From Cavia porcellus (lineage: Eukaryota > Chordata > Mammalia > Rodentia > Caviidae): a DNA stretch of 64,000 nt. The stretch is from assembly GCF_034190915.1 (NCBI RefSeq), contig NW_026947490.1, forward strand, positions 62,485,494 through 62,549,493, given 5' to 3'. The translations under genes and the position numbers were made by a program. A model generated the notes under the pieces. That model did no database searches. It saw only the letters and a program-made list of their open reading frames with translations, and was not told where the DNA came from. This document shows, piece by piece, positions 54,920 through 64,000 of the stretch. Position 1 is the stretch's first letter. Each line of letters begins with the position of its first letter.

Positions 54920-56600
54920 GAATTGTGCTGCTAGAAACATTGATATGCATACATTGTTGTAATATGGGAAGATATTTAGAAGAGAAATAGCTAGGTCAAA
55001 TGGAATTCTTATTTTTAGATTTTTGGGAAATCTTCATAATGATTTTTACAGTGCTTGTATTACTTTACATTCCTACCCACGATGTCGAATGCTATAGATA
55101 CAGCATTTGTTATCATTAGATTTCTTGACAATTACCATTCTGGTGTATGAAGAAGTCTTAGCATTGTTTTAATTCACATTTCTGTGATGGCCAGAGAACA
55201 TTTTTTCATATGTTTATTGGCCATTTGGACTTCTGAGAAGTGTCTAGTAATTTCAGCTCCCCATTTCTTGATTGGGTCTTTTATTTTGGGTGGTCTAATT
55301 TGGTGAGGAGAGTTCTCTGTATTCTAGATATTAGCCCTCTGCCTGAGGAGTGGCTGGCACCTTTTTCCCCATTCTGGAGGTTGTCTCTTCACTCTGTTGG
55401 TTGTTTCCTTTTCTATGCAGAAGCTTTTTAATTTGATATAATCCCATTTTTGATTTTTACTGTTATTTATTGTGCAATTGAAGTTCTGTTCAGAAAGTCC
55501 TTGCCTAAGACTTCAAGAGTTTTTCCTGTTTTATCTTCCTGTAAGTTGTTTTTCTCTTTTAATATTTAGATCTTTGATCCATTTTGATTTTAGCTTAGTA
55601 AATGGTAAGAGATATAGGTACAGTTTCAATCTTCTATATATGAATGGCCAGTTTCCCCAGCACCATTTTCTAAGAGGTTATCTTTTTTTCAATGTATGTT
55701 TTTGGTCTCTTTTGTCAAAAACCAAATGTGTCTGGGGCTGCTTCTTAATCTTCTCCTCTGTTCTATTGATCCATGGAACTGCTTTTGTAACTATACCATT
55801 TTTATCACAGTAGGTTTGTAATATAAGTTGAAGCCAAGTATTGTGATGCCTCCTGCTTTGTTCTTGTTGCCTGAGATTGCTTTTGAGTTTCTTCTGGTTC
55901 CATATGAATTTTTGGATTATTTTCTTTAGTTCTGTGAGGAATGCTGTAGGTATTTTATTGGGATCAAATTAAATCTGTATATCAGTTTTGGAAGAATGAA
56001 CATTTGACTATCTTGGTTCTGCCAGTCCAGAAACAGGGGACGTCTTTCCATTTGCCAATGTTCTTTTCAACTTCCTATTCCAGAGTTTATATTTTTTGTT
56101 GTAAAGATCTTGCACCAGCTCTTTGATTTTTTTATCCTTTGAATATTTTTTAGTCTCATTTTATTAACTTCCATTCTGATCTTTATGTTCTTCCTCCTTA
56201 AGTTTAGTTTGGGTCTGGATTGCTGTGTTTTGAGTGTCTTGAGGTTCATTGTTATGTTATTTGAGCTCACTCTATTTTTCTAATGTGAGTATTGTTTACG
56301 ATAAGCTTCCCTCTTAGATTTGCTTTCATTATGTCCCATAGATTCTGGTGTGTTATAATGACCATCATTTGATTCTAGAATTTATTTAATTTCTTCTTTG
56401 ATTGTTTTGTGACCCACTGGGTGTTCAAGGGTGTGTTATGAAGTTTCCAGGTGTTTGTAGATTTTCTGTGGTTTCTTGTGTGATTAATTTCTAGTTTCAA
56501 TGCATAAGGGCCTGATAGTAAACATCACATGAATTTGATTCTTTTTATGTGTTTAACAAGGCTTTGTGAACTAGTGTTTGCTCTATTTTGGAGAAAGTTC
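54920..56600 (-). mobile_element. L1 ORF2 portion, minus strand, reverse-transcriptase core deleted
   Basis: Antisense L1 segments run collinearly from the ORF2 C-terminus (GTCAAATGGAATTCTTATTT, GGCCATTTGGACTTCTGAGA, TTTTCTATGCAGAAGCTTTT, CAGTTTCCCCAGCACCATTT) to about 56110. There the sequence jumps to the linker between endonuclease and reverse transcriptase. On the minus strand this reads LRRKNIKIRMEVNKM then IQRIKKSKSW, followed at once by CKIFTTKNINS of the C-terminal part. The catalytic reverse-transcriptase domain is therefore missing. 56300-56600 carries the endonuclease-linker segment (NTPLNTQWVTKQSKKKLNKF). Confidence 0.8.
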
Positions 56601-57800
56601 CATGTACTGAGGACAAGATGACAAATTATGATGAAGTATTCAAAAAAGCCTTAAAAACAGTAAGAGAACAAGAAAAAAAAATTATCCAGCAGTCATTAGA
56701 CAATGCTAAAAAGAGCATCACAAGACTAACTGGAGTTAGGGAGAAGCCATGAGATGGTGCATGTGGTGTAAGAAAATTGTTTGCAGAAGTCGTAAAAGTT
56801 TCTAAGGATGAGGAAAGAGCTCAAAATACAGGTAAGCAAGGATTACAGAGCACAAACCAACTACAGTGAAGAAAGAAGCTCTCCACAGCATATCTTCATC
56901 AAAATTCCAGACATACAACAAATCTTAAGAATTGTCAGAGAACAACCAAAAAATCACATACGGAAAGCAAACCCTTTAGGATTACAGTCGATTTTTCAAC
57001 TTAAACTTAAAGGCCAGGGTAGCCTGGAAGGAAGCACTGAAAGTCCTAACTACAGACAACTTCCAACCTACATTAACATACCCAGCAAAACTTGCTTTTC
57101 AAGTAGAGAAATAAGGCTATTCCATGAAAAAGAAAAACAATTTAAGAACACTTTAAAAACATTAAGCCAGCTCTCTGCAAAATACTCAAGAATATCCTAG
57201 ATGGAAACAATGAAGGCAACAAACCAAAAAGTAAGATGTAATAAATTCATCAAGCAAGGTAAATAGATAACTCTCTTTAAAAAAGAAACAAAGAGAGAAA
57301 AACAAAGGAGTCACCAAAAGAAAAAAAAAAAAGTCCTTTCAGTAATACTTCTCAAAGTTACTGGCCCTAACTTCCCAATTAGAGACACAGATTGGCAGAC
57401 CTGATCAAAAAACAATCCAACAGTCTCTTGAATTTGGAAACTCATCTAATCTAAAAAGAAAGTTGCTACATACTAGTTAAGGGAATGACCCCACAGGAAA
57501 CGATAACACTGTAAATATATATGCACTGAATACTGTAGCAACTAACTTCATTAAACAAATACAACTGGACATAAAAGACCAAATAAACACCAACACAATC
57601 ATAGTGAGCGACCTCAGTATCCCACTTTCACAAAGAGATGAACCAACTAAACAAAGTATCAACAGAAATATCAGAATTGAGCCACACTTTTGAACAAATG
57701 GACTTATTAGTTATCTACAGTGTTTTCTATCTGACCACAACAGAATACACATTCTTCTTAGCAGCTTGTGGGACTTTTTATGCTGTATTCTTTATGCCAA
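56600..57800 (+). mobile_element. inverted 5' part of the same L1: ORF1 remnant and ORF2 endonuclease start
   Basis: Orientation flips at about 56600. Plus-strand reading shows an ORF1 remnant: a Lys-rich coiled-coil stretch, HIFIKIPDIQ (about 56895), then TLKARVAWKEALKVLTTDNF and QPTLTYPAKLAFQVE with frameshifts. It is followed at 57500-57770 by the ORF2 endonuclease (VNIYALNTVATNFIKQIQLD, INTNTIIVSDLSIPLSQRDE, TTEYTFFLAACGTF). It stops where the minus-strand half begins in ORF2 coordinates, which is the pattern of twin-primed 5' inversion. Confidence 0.8.
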
Positions 57801-58798
57801 AAAGTAGTCCATCTGCCTAGAAAGTATAAATGCTATAAAAATAAACACAGTATTAGAAGAAAATCTCTGTCAATATAATTTCAAGGTATAAACTTTCTAA
57901 CAGGAAAAAGTATGTAAGGCTTTTTCAGTTTGAAACAAAAACAGAAACAAAGACCTTATTTTGAATGGAGATCAACATTTTTGTTGTTGCAACTAGGAAA
58001 CATTTTTTTTATTCATAAAATATTAATCAAGATTGCAAACCTGGGTTTTCAGAGGCACACACGAATAACAAAACAGGTGGTGGTGAGATGTCCAGGGATA
58101 TCATCAAAGTGGAAATGCGCAGTTAAATGTGATTTCACAGCTGGTCCCGTGCATGCCTGCATCTCTTAGGAAGCTCTCCCTCATGTTTATCTTTCTCTTT
58201 CCAACTGTGGTGACTTGGCTTCGCATTCAAGAAGTTTTCTTGCTTTTTTGTCCAGTTCTCTCCTGGTAATCACTCCCTTGCTCAGAAATGCCCACGTGGA
58301 CTCCTGTGCCTTGGCTTCAGTTGTCCCTACGCACTGTGATTGATGTGTTACTTTCACGCATGTGGACCACCTTGCTGACTTGGTGACCTGTGAGTGTCCT
58401 TCAGCCACCTGGTCCTTGCTGTTCAACAGATGGGCACCAGACAAATGCTCTCTTTCTGCAGGTCCTCAGACAGTGGGGACATAGGATCTTCCTGTGCACA
58501 TGAAGAGTCACTGAAGCAGCTTTTGGGGGTTTTACTGCAATTTGAGGTCACAAAAGCATTGAACTTCATGGTGACACTTTATGTGGTACAAGGCACTGGA
58601 AATCGACTTCAATAGAAGAAGGTTGATTGCTAGTTAAAATAAAAGTACTAGTTAACCATGACAAATTCCTGACAACCAGAGTGGGTGGTTGGAGACTGAA
58701 TGCTATCAGATTTTATGCCTGAACTTAGTTAAAGGTTATCAATTTAAGTTCTTTTTTTTAAATGGTAGAATTTATAATGTCTCATCCTTGCATGTTTG
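57801..58798. other. no gene seen
   Basis: AT-rich flank, possibly still containing L1 remnants to about 58000, then unique sequence with unsupported frames. Confidence 0.4.
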
Positions 58799-58947
58799 TT
58801 TATTTATTTGAGACAGAGTCTTCCTGTATAGTTCAGGCTGGCCTTGAGTTCACTGTGTAGCCCAAGCTGGCCTTAAACTCTCAGTGATTCTCCTGCTCCA
58901 GCTTCCCAAGTGGTGGGGTTACGGGTATGTGCCACCATGCCCAGCCC
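58799..58947 (-). mobile_element. B1-type SINE
   Basis: TTATTTGAGACAGAGTCTTC, GTAGCCCAAGCTGGCCTTAA and TGTGCCACCATGCCCAGCCC. Confidence 0.9.
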
Positions 58948-58973
58948 CAGTGTTTATTTTTTTAACATTTATT

Positions 58974-59041
58974 TTGTGGTCTGGGAGATCAAATGTGGAC
59001 ATACTAGGCAACTGCTCTGTCACTGAGCTACCTTTCCAGCC
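58974..59041 (-). mobile_element. ID-like SINE
   Basis: GGTCTGGGAGATCAAATGTG, GCTCTGTCACTGAGCTACCT and TTCCAGCCC. It follows a minus-strand B1 on its right, the wrong order for a composite SINE, so it is a separate insertion. Confidence 0.65.
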
Positions 59042-59744
59042 CATCCTTTCATAGTTAAAACTTCTAACTACTAAGAAAGAGAGACTCCTGGGGTAAATAT
59101 TCAGTTTCAAGGGAGTCACTTAAGAACTATAAAAGATAGTTTTAGATATTAAAGAAGAATTATTCTTTATTTTTTCAAATATGAATTTGAACCAGAACCT
59201 TTGCAAGCTGGTAAAGGTTCTGAATAGATTTTATCTTTAAAAAATTCAAGATTCATTCCAACAGGGCTGAGATTTTTATTAGCTAGGCACTAAAATTCTG
59301 TTATATTAATGAAGAACTAAAGGTTTCAGGCAAATAAGAAAAGCATTCATGGTTCCCTGGACAGCTCAACAGTGTACATGAGGACACAAACATCTTTGCT
59401 GATTGGATGCAGCTAGAAGTTTGCTCCAGTTTCAACAGCTGAAAGATACAAAAGCACTTTCTTGTTCACCAGTCAGGCACTGGGGAAATCCCATGTTAAA
59501 TGCCACTTGTTTCTTCTTATCATGTAAGGAGTTATTATCCAAGCTATTTTCCCCCCATGGAGCCCTTCGGGTCACCTCTCTTCTGTGGGACACAGTCAGT
59601 GCACACACACAAAGATTGTCAGGGCACAATGGCGGCTACTGTGCTCCCCCTTCAAGGCTCTGGTTTGGGAATCTAAGTTTCAATTTGCTCTTGACTTGAA
59701 ATTCATGTTCTAAACATGTCCCTAAATGGTCTGACCATGATTCA
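59042..59744. other. no gene seen
   Basis: Unique sequence; overlapping frames at 59403-59699 and 59432-59629 on opposite strands have no motif. Confidence 0.4.
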
Positions 59745-60008
59745 TTCCAGTGGATAAAAATAGAAGCTTCCCTGGAATGAAGGGAGATAGATTAAACAAC
59801 TGCGGTGAAATAAGTAATGAAATGAATAAATCAGGGCTCATATAAATCTATAAACTTGGGGCTTTAAGAAGGGACTGGGAAGGAGAGAAAAAGAGGAAGT
59901 AAAAAGAGTTAAGATGTGTTATGTACATGTACCACCTCCCCAGCATGGGTGTAATCAGCATGTACTGCAAACATGTATTAATCAAAATTTTTTTAAATAA
60001 AGAAAAAC
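59745..60008 (+). mobile_element. L1 3' end
   Basis: AAGAGTTAAGATGTGTTATG, TACATGTACCACCTCCCCAG, GTAATCAGCATGTACTGCAA and an AATAAAGAAAAA tail match the L1 terminus at 30.2-30.6 kb. Confidence 0.75.
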
Positions 60009-60079
60009 TTGCAAGTTTTCATGTCTCTCCTTATTCAACTATTCTTACTACTCCATAAATGGAAGAAGTTGGGTTGCCT

Positions 60080-60137
60080 GTTGCTAGGCATTGTTCAAGC
60101 TAGGCAAGCACTCTACCACTGAAGGACACCCAACTCA
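60080..60137 (-). mobile_element. ID SINE remnant
   Basis: AGGCAAGCACTCTACCACTG then AAGGACACCCAACT keeps only the 5' half of an ID element in reverse complement. Confidence 0.5.
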
Positions 60138-61624
60138 AAGACATTCCTTTGAAGACTATGCTGTTGTGCCAGTTTTTCTTGTAATGGTCAAACAAAAAAA
60201 GAAAAACAAAGTATTTTTCAAGGGCAAATTGTTTTCATTCTTTCAATACTAGTAACGAAGTGAGTTTGAAAAGGGGAAGTAGAAGGTACAATCTATACAC
60301 TTTTAACCTCTCTTTCCAAAGTAGCTTCCCACAGTTCAGTTAAAACCATTTGTTTTTAGCTTCTTGGCAAGTTGAAGTCAAACCTGAGAGCCGTAAGACT
60401 GCCCAGTCTGGGCTATGTTGCACGGTGACCTATTTTTACTCCCGGCTTATAGCCATCTGGTTTCCCTGTGAAGGTTCACATTGGTACTTTTCGGTGCAGC
60501 TGGTCACACGGCTCTTCCCCAAGTAAAGGCTGGTGACCTGGGGAGGAATGCCTCCAGTTTCCAGGCATCTCTGACTTCACCATGTCCTTCTTTGGCAGTT
60601 AATTCTGCTGATTCTCAGAGCCCGAATCCTGGACTTAGCAGCACCAGCTCTTCGGCTCTCTTCTGTGTCTAAATATTGCAGTTATTTCTCCCCTAGCGGA
60701 TCTAACGGAATGACCTCCAAATTTGGTGAATTTGTTGTCGTTTTCTCTGACTGAGTGGCATGATGCCTCCTGCCACATTTCTGTTCTGTTGCTGGGAGCA
60801 GTGGGCCAGGTGACTGTTAATGCCCTGCATGACTTATCACAGTCAGACTATGTGGTGGGTAGGCCATTTAAGAAGTGCTTTCACAAGGCTGACTCGGGGG
60901 AGAGGGAAATTATTGGACTGGGCCACATTAGTTTCAGCCTAGTGCTGCCAGGAAAGCCTTTCTAATCATCTGGACTCCTTTGTTAGGTTTTTTCTTTGAA
61001 TATTGAGCCCAAAGTGTTGACTGTCACTACTTAGAGAAGCATTTCTTTACTCTATCAGCACCTTTCAATTCAATTAATATTTATAAGGTGCTTGAAGGAG
61101 CTGCACCACGCCAGCACCTCTGCCTGCTCACGTGAACAAGTGAGAGTGAGGAGAAACAGAGCTGCATTCATCGGAAGCAGCCCTGCTCTGCAAGGTGAAC
61201 AGCGGTCTTCTTTATTCTACTGTGCTGATTTATGTCCTGAAGGGCTCTGGTGACAGTGCCTACTAGATGGGCAGAAAAATCCCAATAATTAATATGGGAT
61301 TATAGAAATAAAAATATGAGATTTTCACAGACTTGAACATTTCTCCACATTATCACATCCACCAACAGTCCTTGGTGTTAAGTTCCAGAATGGCGAAGGT
61401 TTATACAAAGCGGTGGCTTAGGGGATGGGCTTTGCTATGTCCTGTACAGTAACTTCATCACCATGGGCCAGTTTTCTCTTTAATGCTTTAATGTTAAGGG
61501 AAACCATTCCTCATTCCCTAGACTTCTTCTGCTACTCACGCCTCTATACTTATTACTATACTTGCAACTACTAGCTCATGTTATGGCCTAACCATGAGGC
61601 AAGTTGTGCGCTAAACCATACACC
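60138..61624. other. no gene seen
   Basis: Unique sequence. Plus-strand frames of 63 and 80 codons (60481-60672, 60723-60965) have no recognisable domain, splice signal or repeat origin. Confidence 0.4.
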
Positions 61625-61668
61625 ATAAAGTGGTTAAGAACATAGGCTTTGAAGTCAGACTACTGGTT
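61625..61668 (+). mobile_element. MIR SINE start, cut by an ERV LTR
   Basis: AGTGGTTAAGAACATAGGCT then TTGAAGTCAGACTACTGG is the MIR head; it stops exactly where the retroviral LTR begins. Confidence 0.6.
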
Positions 61669-62062
61669 GTGGGGAGCAGCTGAAGCTGGAGATAAATCAC
61701 ACATGCAGGGCTGGAGCAAGGCCAGCCCTAGAACACAGGGCACCAGAGGTGAGCCATGTGGAAACACTGTTTCAGCCCGAAGAGCATGGAAGAGCATAAA
61801 GTGCCTGAGGCAAGCCAGGTGGACCAGCCCTGAGAGCTCCGTGCATGGAGACAAGCCAAGCTGCTTGCTTGTTGTTAGGCAGAGGAGTTTAGCTGACACC
61901 AACCTGCTGCATATACAAATAAACACCCTGCGATGGTCAGCTGGTTCTTTTCTCTCCTGAGAGCTTTACCTGACCTGAGTTTTCTGAATTTTCCCTCATT
62001 TCTTCACAATCCTTCTCCAGAGAGGATCAAGAATGTCTTGAGAGCTGGGCTGACCAGCAGCA
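61669..62062 (+). repeat. 5' LTR of the endogenous retrovirus
   Basis: Starts TGTGGGGAGC and ends GACCAGCAGCA, giving TG...CA termini and 394 bases. AATAAA lies at 61918-61923, as expected near the R region. It directly abuts the primer-binding site, which fixes the right edge. The left edge is supported by the truncated MIR. Confidence 0.7.
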
Positions 62063-62065
62063 TAT

Positions 62066-62083
62066 TGGTGCCCGAAATGAGGG
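62066..62083 (+). promoter_or_regulatory. retroviral primer-binding site
   Basis: TGGTGCCCGAAATGAGGG lies 3 bases after the LTR end and begins with the TGG complementary to a tRNA CCA tail. It resembles both Phe- and Lys-type sites without matching either exactly, so the primer tRNA is undecided. Confidence 0.75.
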
Positions 62084-62154
62084 TCTGGGGTACAGGGAAA
62101 CTCATCATAGAGCAGATAAGATAGCACCTCTAGTTGGGCACACAAAAGGGAGAA

Positions 62155-62265
62155 AGGTATATGAATATCATCAACATTGGTGCCATTGATACCATTCAGA
62201 GGTGAATTAGCATCATCAATATTGATCCCAATGATATGATCAATACTGATCCCATCTTCAAGTGA
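62155..62265 (+). repeat. degenerate ATCATCAAYATTGRT-type repeats in the ERV leader
   Basis: ATCATCAACATTGGTGCCAT (62168), ATCATCAATATTGATCCCA (62212) and TATGATCAATACTGATCCCA (62235) are related words in about 100 bases of leader before the Gag ATG. Confidence 0.6.
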
Positions 62266-62269
62266 AAAC

Positions 62270-62470
62270 ATGGGTCAAATAGGTTCTCAAGAACCATACA
62301 TGTATATATGTTTGTTTTGTTCCCTTTTACTTTTACTTTTTCTGTGGATTTGGATTAGGGAGTGTCTCAATGTTCATACACTTGTTTATATGATCACACA
62401 GGATCAGAGCACTATTTTAAAATTAAGTCTGGTGCAGGAGAAAGTTAATTGCTTGACAATTGACCTTTAA
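62270..62470 (+). pseudogene. ERV gag start (matrix N-terminus), truncated
   Basis: ATG at 62270 opens a frame starting MGQIGSQEPY. Gly at position 2 and Ser at position 6 fit an N-myristoylation signal, as expected for a class II Gag that targets the membrane. After about ten residues the frame loses resemblance to matrix and ends after 66 codons. Capsid is absent. Position 200 bases after the primer-binding site supports the call. Confidence 0.5.
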
Positions 62471-62599
62471 AAATCCAAATAAGTGTTATAAAGGAACCTA
62501 CAAACAATGGGTTATGCTGTCTGATGTGACTGAAATTTATATAGACATTGTCCCCTCATATGTACAAGGGGCTACCTTGACAGCTTAGAGGAAAAGGGA

Positions 62600-62800
62600 A
62601 AAAACAAGGTTATTTATTTCAGCTGTGGAAGAGAGGAACCTGTTGCCTGAAATTGCTCTGTTGTACCTGTAAGGGAGCACAGTCATTATCTGTCCCTTCA
62701 GAAAAACCTTCTAGTATCTGTCCAAAGTGTAGACAAGGATATCACTGGGGAAATGAATGCAAATCCAAGTTGATGTGGAAGGCCAGCCTATTCTGGGAAA
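62600..62800 (+). pseudogene. ERV gag nucleocapsid with two zinc knuckles, the first broken
   Basis: The second knuckle is intact: CPKCRQGYHWGNEC at 62719-62760 gives C-x2-C-x4-H-x4-C. The first, at 62615-62656 in another frame, keeps two Cys, but its first Cys position is Tyr, its His position is Pro, and a TGA interrupts it. A frameshift separates them. Nucleocapsid packages viral RNA in the intact family; this copy is dead. Confidence 0.75.
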
Positions 62801-63345
62801 CTTCCACTGGGCTCTGCCCCAGCCTCATCAAACAGTGGGGCTGCTATGGTATGGACAGCTTCCTTGAGGTGGCACAGCCCAGCCTGGCTCAGCGTGGTGG
62901 GTCAGACTCAGTGCCATGGGTAGTTTGCAGGGGGTACTGCACCACCTAGCTGGTGTCTAGGTGCCATTGTGGGTTCTGATGGGTGGGCAGAGGGGTGAAA
63001 GTTTGGCTGGCCCCACCCTCCTACAGCATAAACTCAGCCAGGGATCCCAGAGCCTCTAAACTACTGGCCTCCCTGTGCCATTGCCCTCATGCCATGTTGG
63101 GTGACTGGAGGCATTTGGGCTGGTGAGTGAGGAAGCTGGTGGGCAGGTGAGTGGGTAAATAGTAAGAGAGTGATTCCTCCACCTGGTTTTCCTGCAGTGG
63201 CTACCCCTGGTGGGCCATGAGACCCCACAGTCTGCCAATTACCAGATGGTGATGGAGCTGGAGCCCAAAGTGCCCACCTCTGGTGACCTAAGGTTGCCCA
63301 CAGGGACTTAAGACTGACAATAGCCCAGCCTATATAAATGCCACC
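62800..63345. other. unidentified G-rich segment between gag and integrase remnants
   Basis: Where protease and reverse transcriptase should lie there are about 550 bases of GC-rich sequence with no retroviral motif. TATATAAATG near 63330 lies at its end. It may be foreign sequence inserted into, or captured by, the provirus. Confidence 0.4.
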
Positions 63346-63349
63346 TTCC

Positions 63350-63810
63350 AAACTTTCTGTAACAATGTTTCACATTTCCCTTACCACAGAAATTGCTTAT
63401 AACACTCAAGGTCTAGAAATTATTAAATGTGCTCACTGTATGCTCAAAATTCAATTACAAAAACAAAAAGGGGAATTCTTCCCTAGAAAAAAGATCACAC
63501 CACATAATAGATTTCATTTGGTAGTATATACAAATAACTTTTAAAATCCTACTAGGAATTGGACTGTAGCAGCAGAAAGACAATCCAATCAGGTAAAGGA
63601 AATGAAGCCAGAAAGGATCTTTTGAAAAGATCATACTGGACAATGGAAGGGACCCAGCCCAGTACTCACCTAGGGTCAAGGGTATGCTGTGTCTTTCCTC
63701 AGAATGGCTTGTCTGGGTGCCACAGTGTGCTGTCCAGCTGTATCATGGACCCAGACCTGGAGAAGGAGCTGGTGCCACCTTTTAAGAAGCTGATGCTCAG
63801 TTCTGTGGCA
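63350..63810 (+). pseudogene. ERV pol integrase (end of core and C-terminal domain), broken
   Basis: The plus-strand frame from 63338 reads FHISLTTEIAYNTQGLEIIK, then LKIQLQKQKGEF and ITPHNRFHLVVYTNNF. These blocks correspond to the last third of the integrase catalytic core. The position of the third catalytic acidic residue, eight residues after the N-T-Q-G start, is occupied by Lys. After several stops and frame changes, KDHTGQWKGPSPVLT and a GQGYAVSF block mark the C-terminal DNA-binding domain (63620-63700). N-terminal zinc-binding part and the first catalytic residues are missing. Confidence 0.7.
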
Positions 63811-64000
63811 GTGATGCCTTGGAGACTGCACCACAATGGATATGAGGCTAGACCCAACGCGGGACCAGTTAAAGAAACTGACCAGAATACTCAGGATATG
63901 GTAATCAAAATGGGAATCGAAGGTGTGAGTAGGTGATAGAGTGCATGGAGATCACTGAGTTGAAAAGCCAGGTAAAAGAAAGGGACACAAAAGCTATCAC

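Larger units (their letters stand above)
61669..64000 (+). mobile_element. decayed class II (betaretrovirus-like) endogenous retrovirus, 5' part, open at window end
   Basis: In order: 5' LTR (61669-62062), a 3-base spacer, an 18-base primer-binding site (62066-62083), a leader, a Gag start with a myristoylation-type N-terminus (62270), nucleocapsid zinc knuckles (62615-62760) and integrase (63350-63800). Matrix-capsid, protease and reverse transcriptase are deleted, so the provirus cannot produce a functional product. Two CCHC knuckles and the integrase block order fit class II (IAP/MMTV-like) retroviruses. The remainder and the 3' LTR must lie beyond 64000. Confidence 0.75.

Noticed and set aside
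60723..60965. 80-codon plus-strand frame as an exon
   Set aside because: No acceptor/donor pair at its borders and no recognisable domain.
1..64000. CRISPR array, operons, prophage or other prokaryotic systems
   Set aside because: No regularly spaced identical repeats with unique spacers and no prokaryotic gene organisation; SINE, LINE and LTR content shows mammalian nuclear DNA.

Overview
The window is mammalian nuclear DNA, mostly non-coding, from a rodent. This follows from the repeats: 7SL-derived B1-type SINEs, tRNA-derived ID-type SINEs, composite SINEs with a B1-like left part and an ID-like right part, MaLR-type LTRs, L1, L2 and MIR. The B1/ID composites and the ID subtype with a long A-rich tail point away from mouse and rat, towards a squirrel- or beaver-like lineage. 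That assignment is inference; no species-specific gene confirms it. No complete functional protein gene can be supported. The only candidate host coding sequence is a possible terminal exon on the minus strand near 1130-1330.

Layout. 1-1.5 kb: unique sequence and the candidate exon. 2-5 kb: MaLR/MLT-type LTRs and SINEs, including a three-level nest (solo LTR inside a composite SINE inside an old LTR). 6.5-7.5 kb: 3' end of an L1. 8-16.4 kb: SINEs, MIRs, an L2 end that runs into a two-level tetranucleotide array (10.77-11.10 kb), and an L1 3' end split by another insertion. 16.9-19.65 kb: the best-preserved mobile element, an L1-like unit with a 5'UTR, a nearly open ORF1 and a 3'UTR but no ORF2, that is a HAL1-type (half-L1) retrotransposon. 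20-32 kb: SINEs, MIR, L2, MaLR LTRs and an L1 reverse-transcriptase fragment. 32-33.4 kb: an old minus-strand L1 with an LTR fragment inside. 35-49 kb: SINEs, a MIR split by an LTR, L2 fragments, and at 43.0-43.6 kb an L1/HAL1-type 3' end with a clean target-site duplication and an internal 92-bp tandem repeat.

52-57.8 kb appears to be a single minus-strand L1 with a complex history. Its 3' part is at 52.05-52.52 kb. It is interrupted by about 2.4 kb that includes a decayed, intronless, Ser/Pro-rich coding sequence (probable processed pseudogene). Its ORF2 lacks the reverse-transcriptase core, and its 5' part (ORF1 plus endonuclease) is flipped, as twin priming would produce.

From 61.67 kb to the end of the window lies a decayed class II (betaretrovirus-like) endogenous retrovirus: a 5' LTR, a primer-binding site, a Gag start, nucleocapsid zinc knuckles and an integrase fragment, with most of gag and pro-pol missing. 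The provirus runs off the right edge.

The window therefore reads as an intergenic or intronic archive of retrotransposition. All family names are judged by eye from sequence resemblance. Boundaries of old repeats are approximate to about 20-50 bases.
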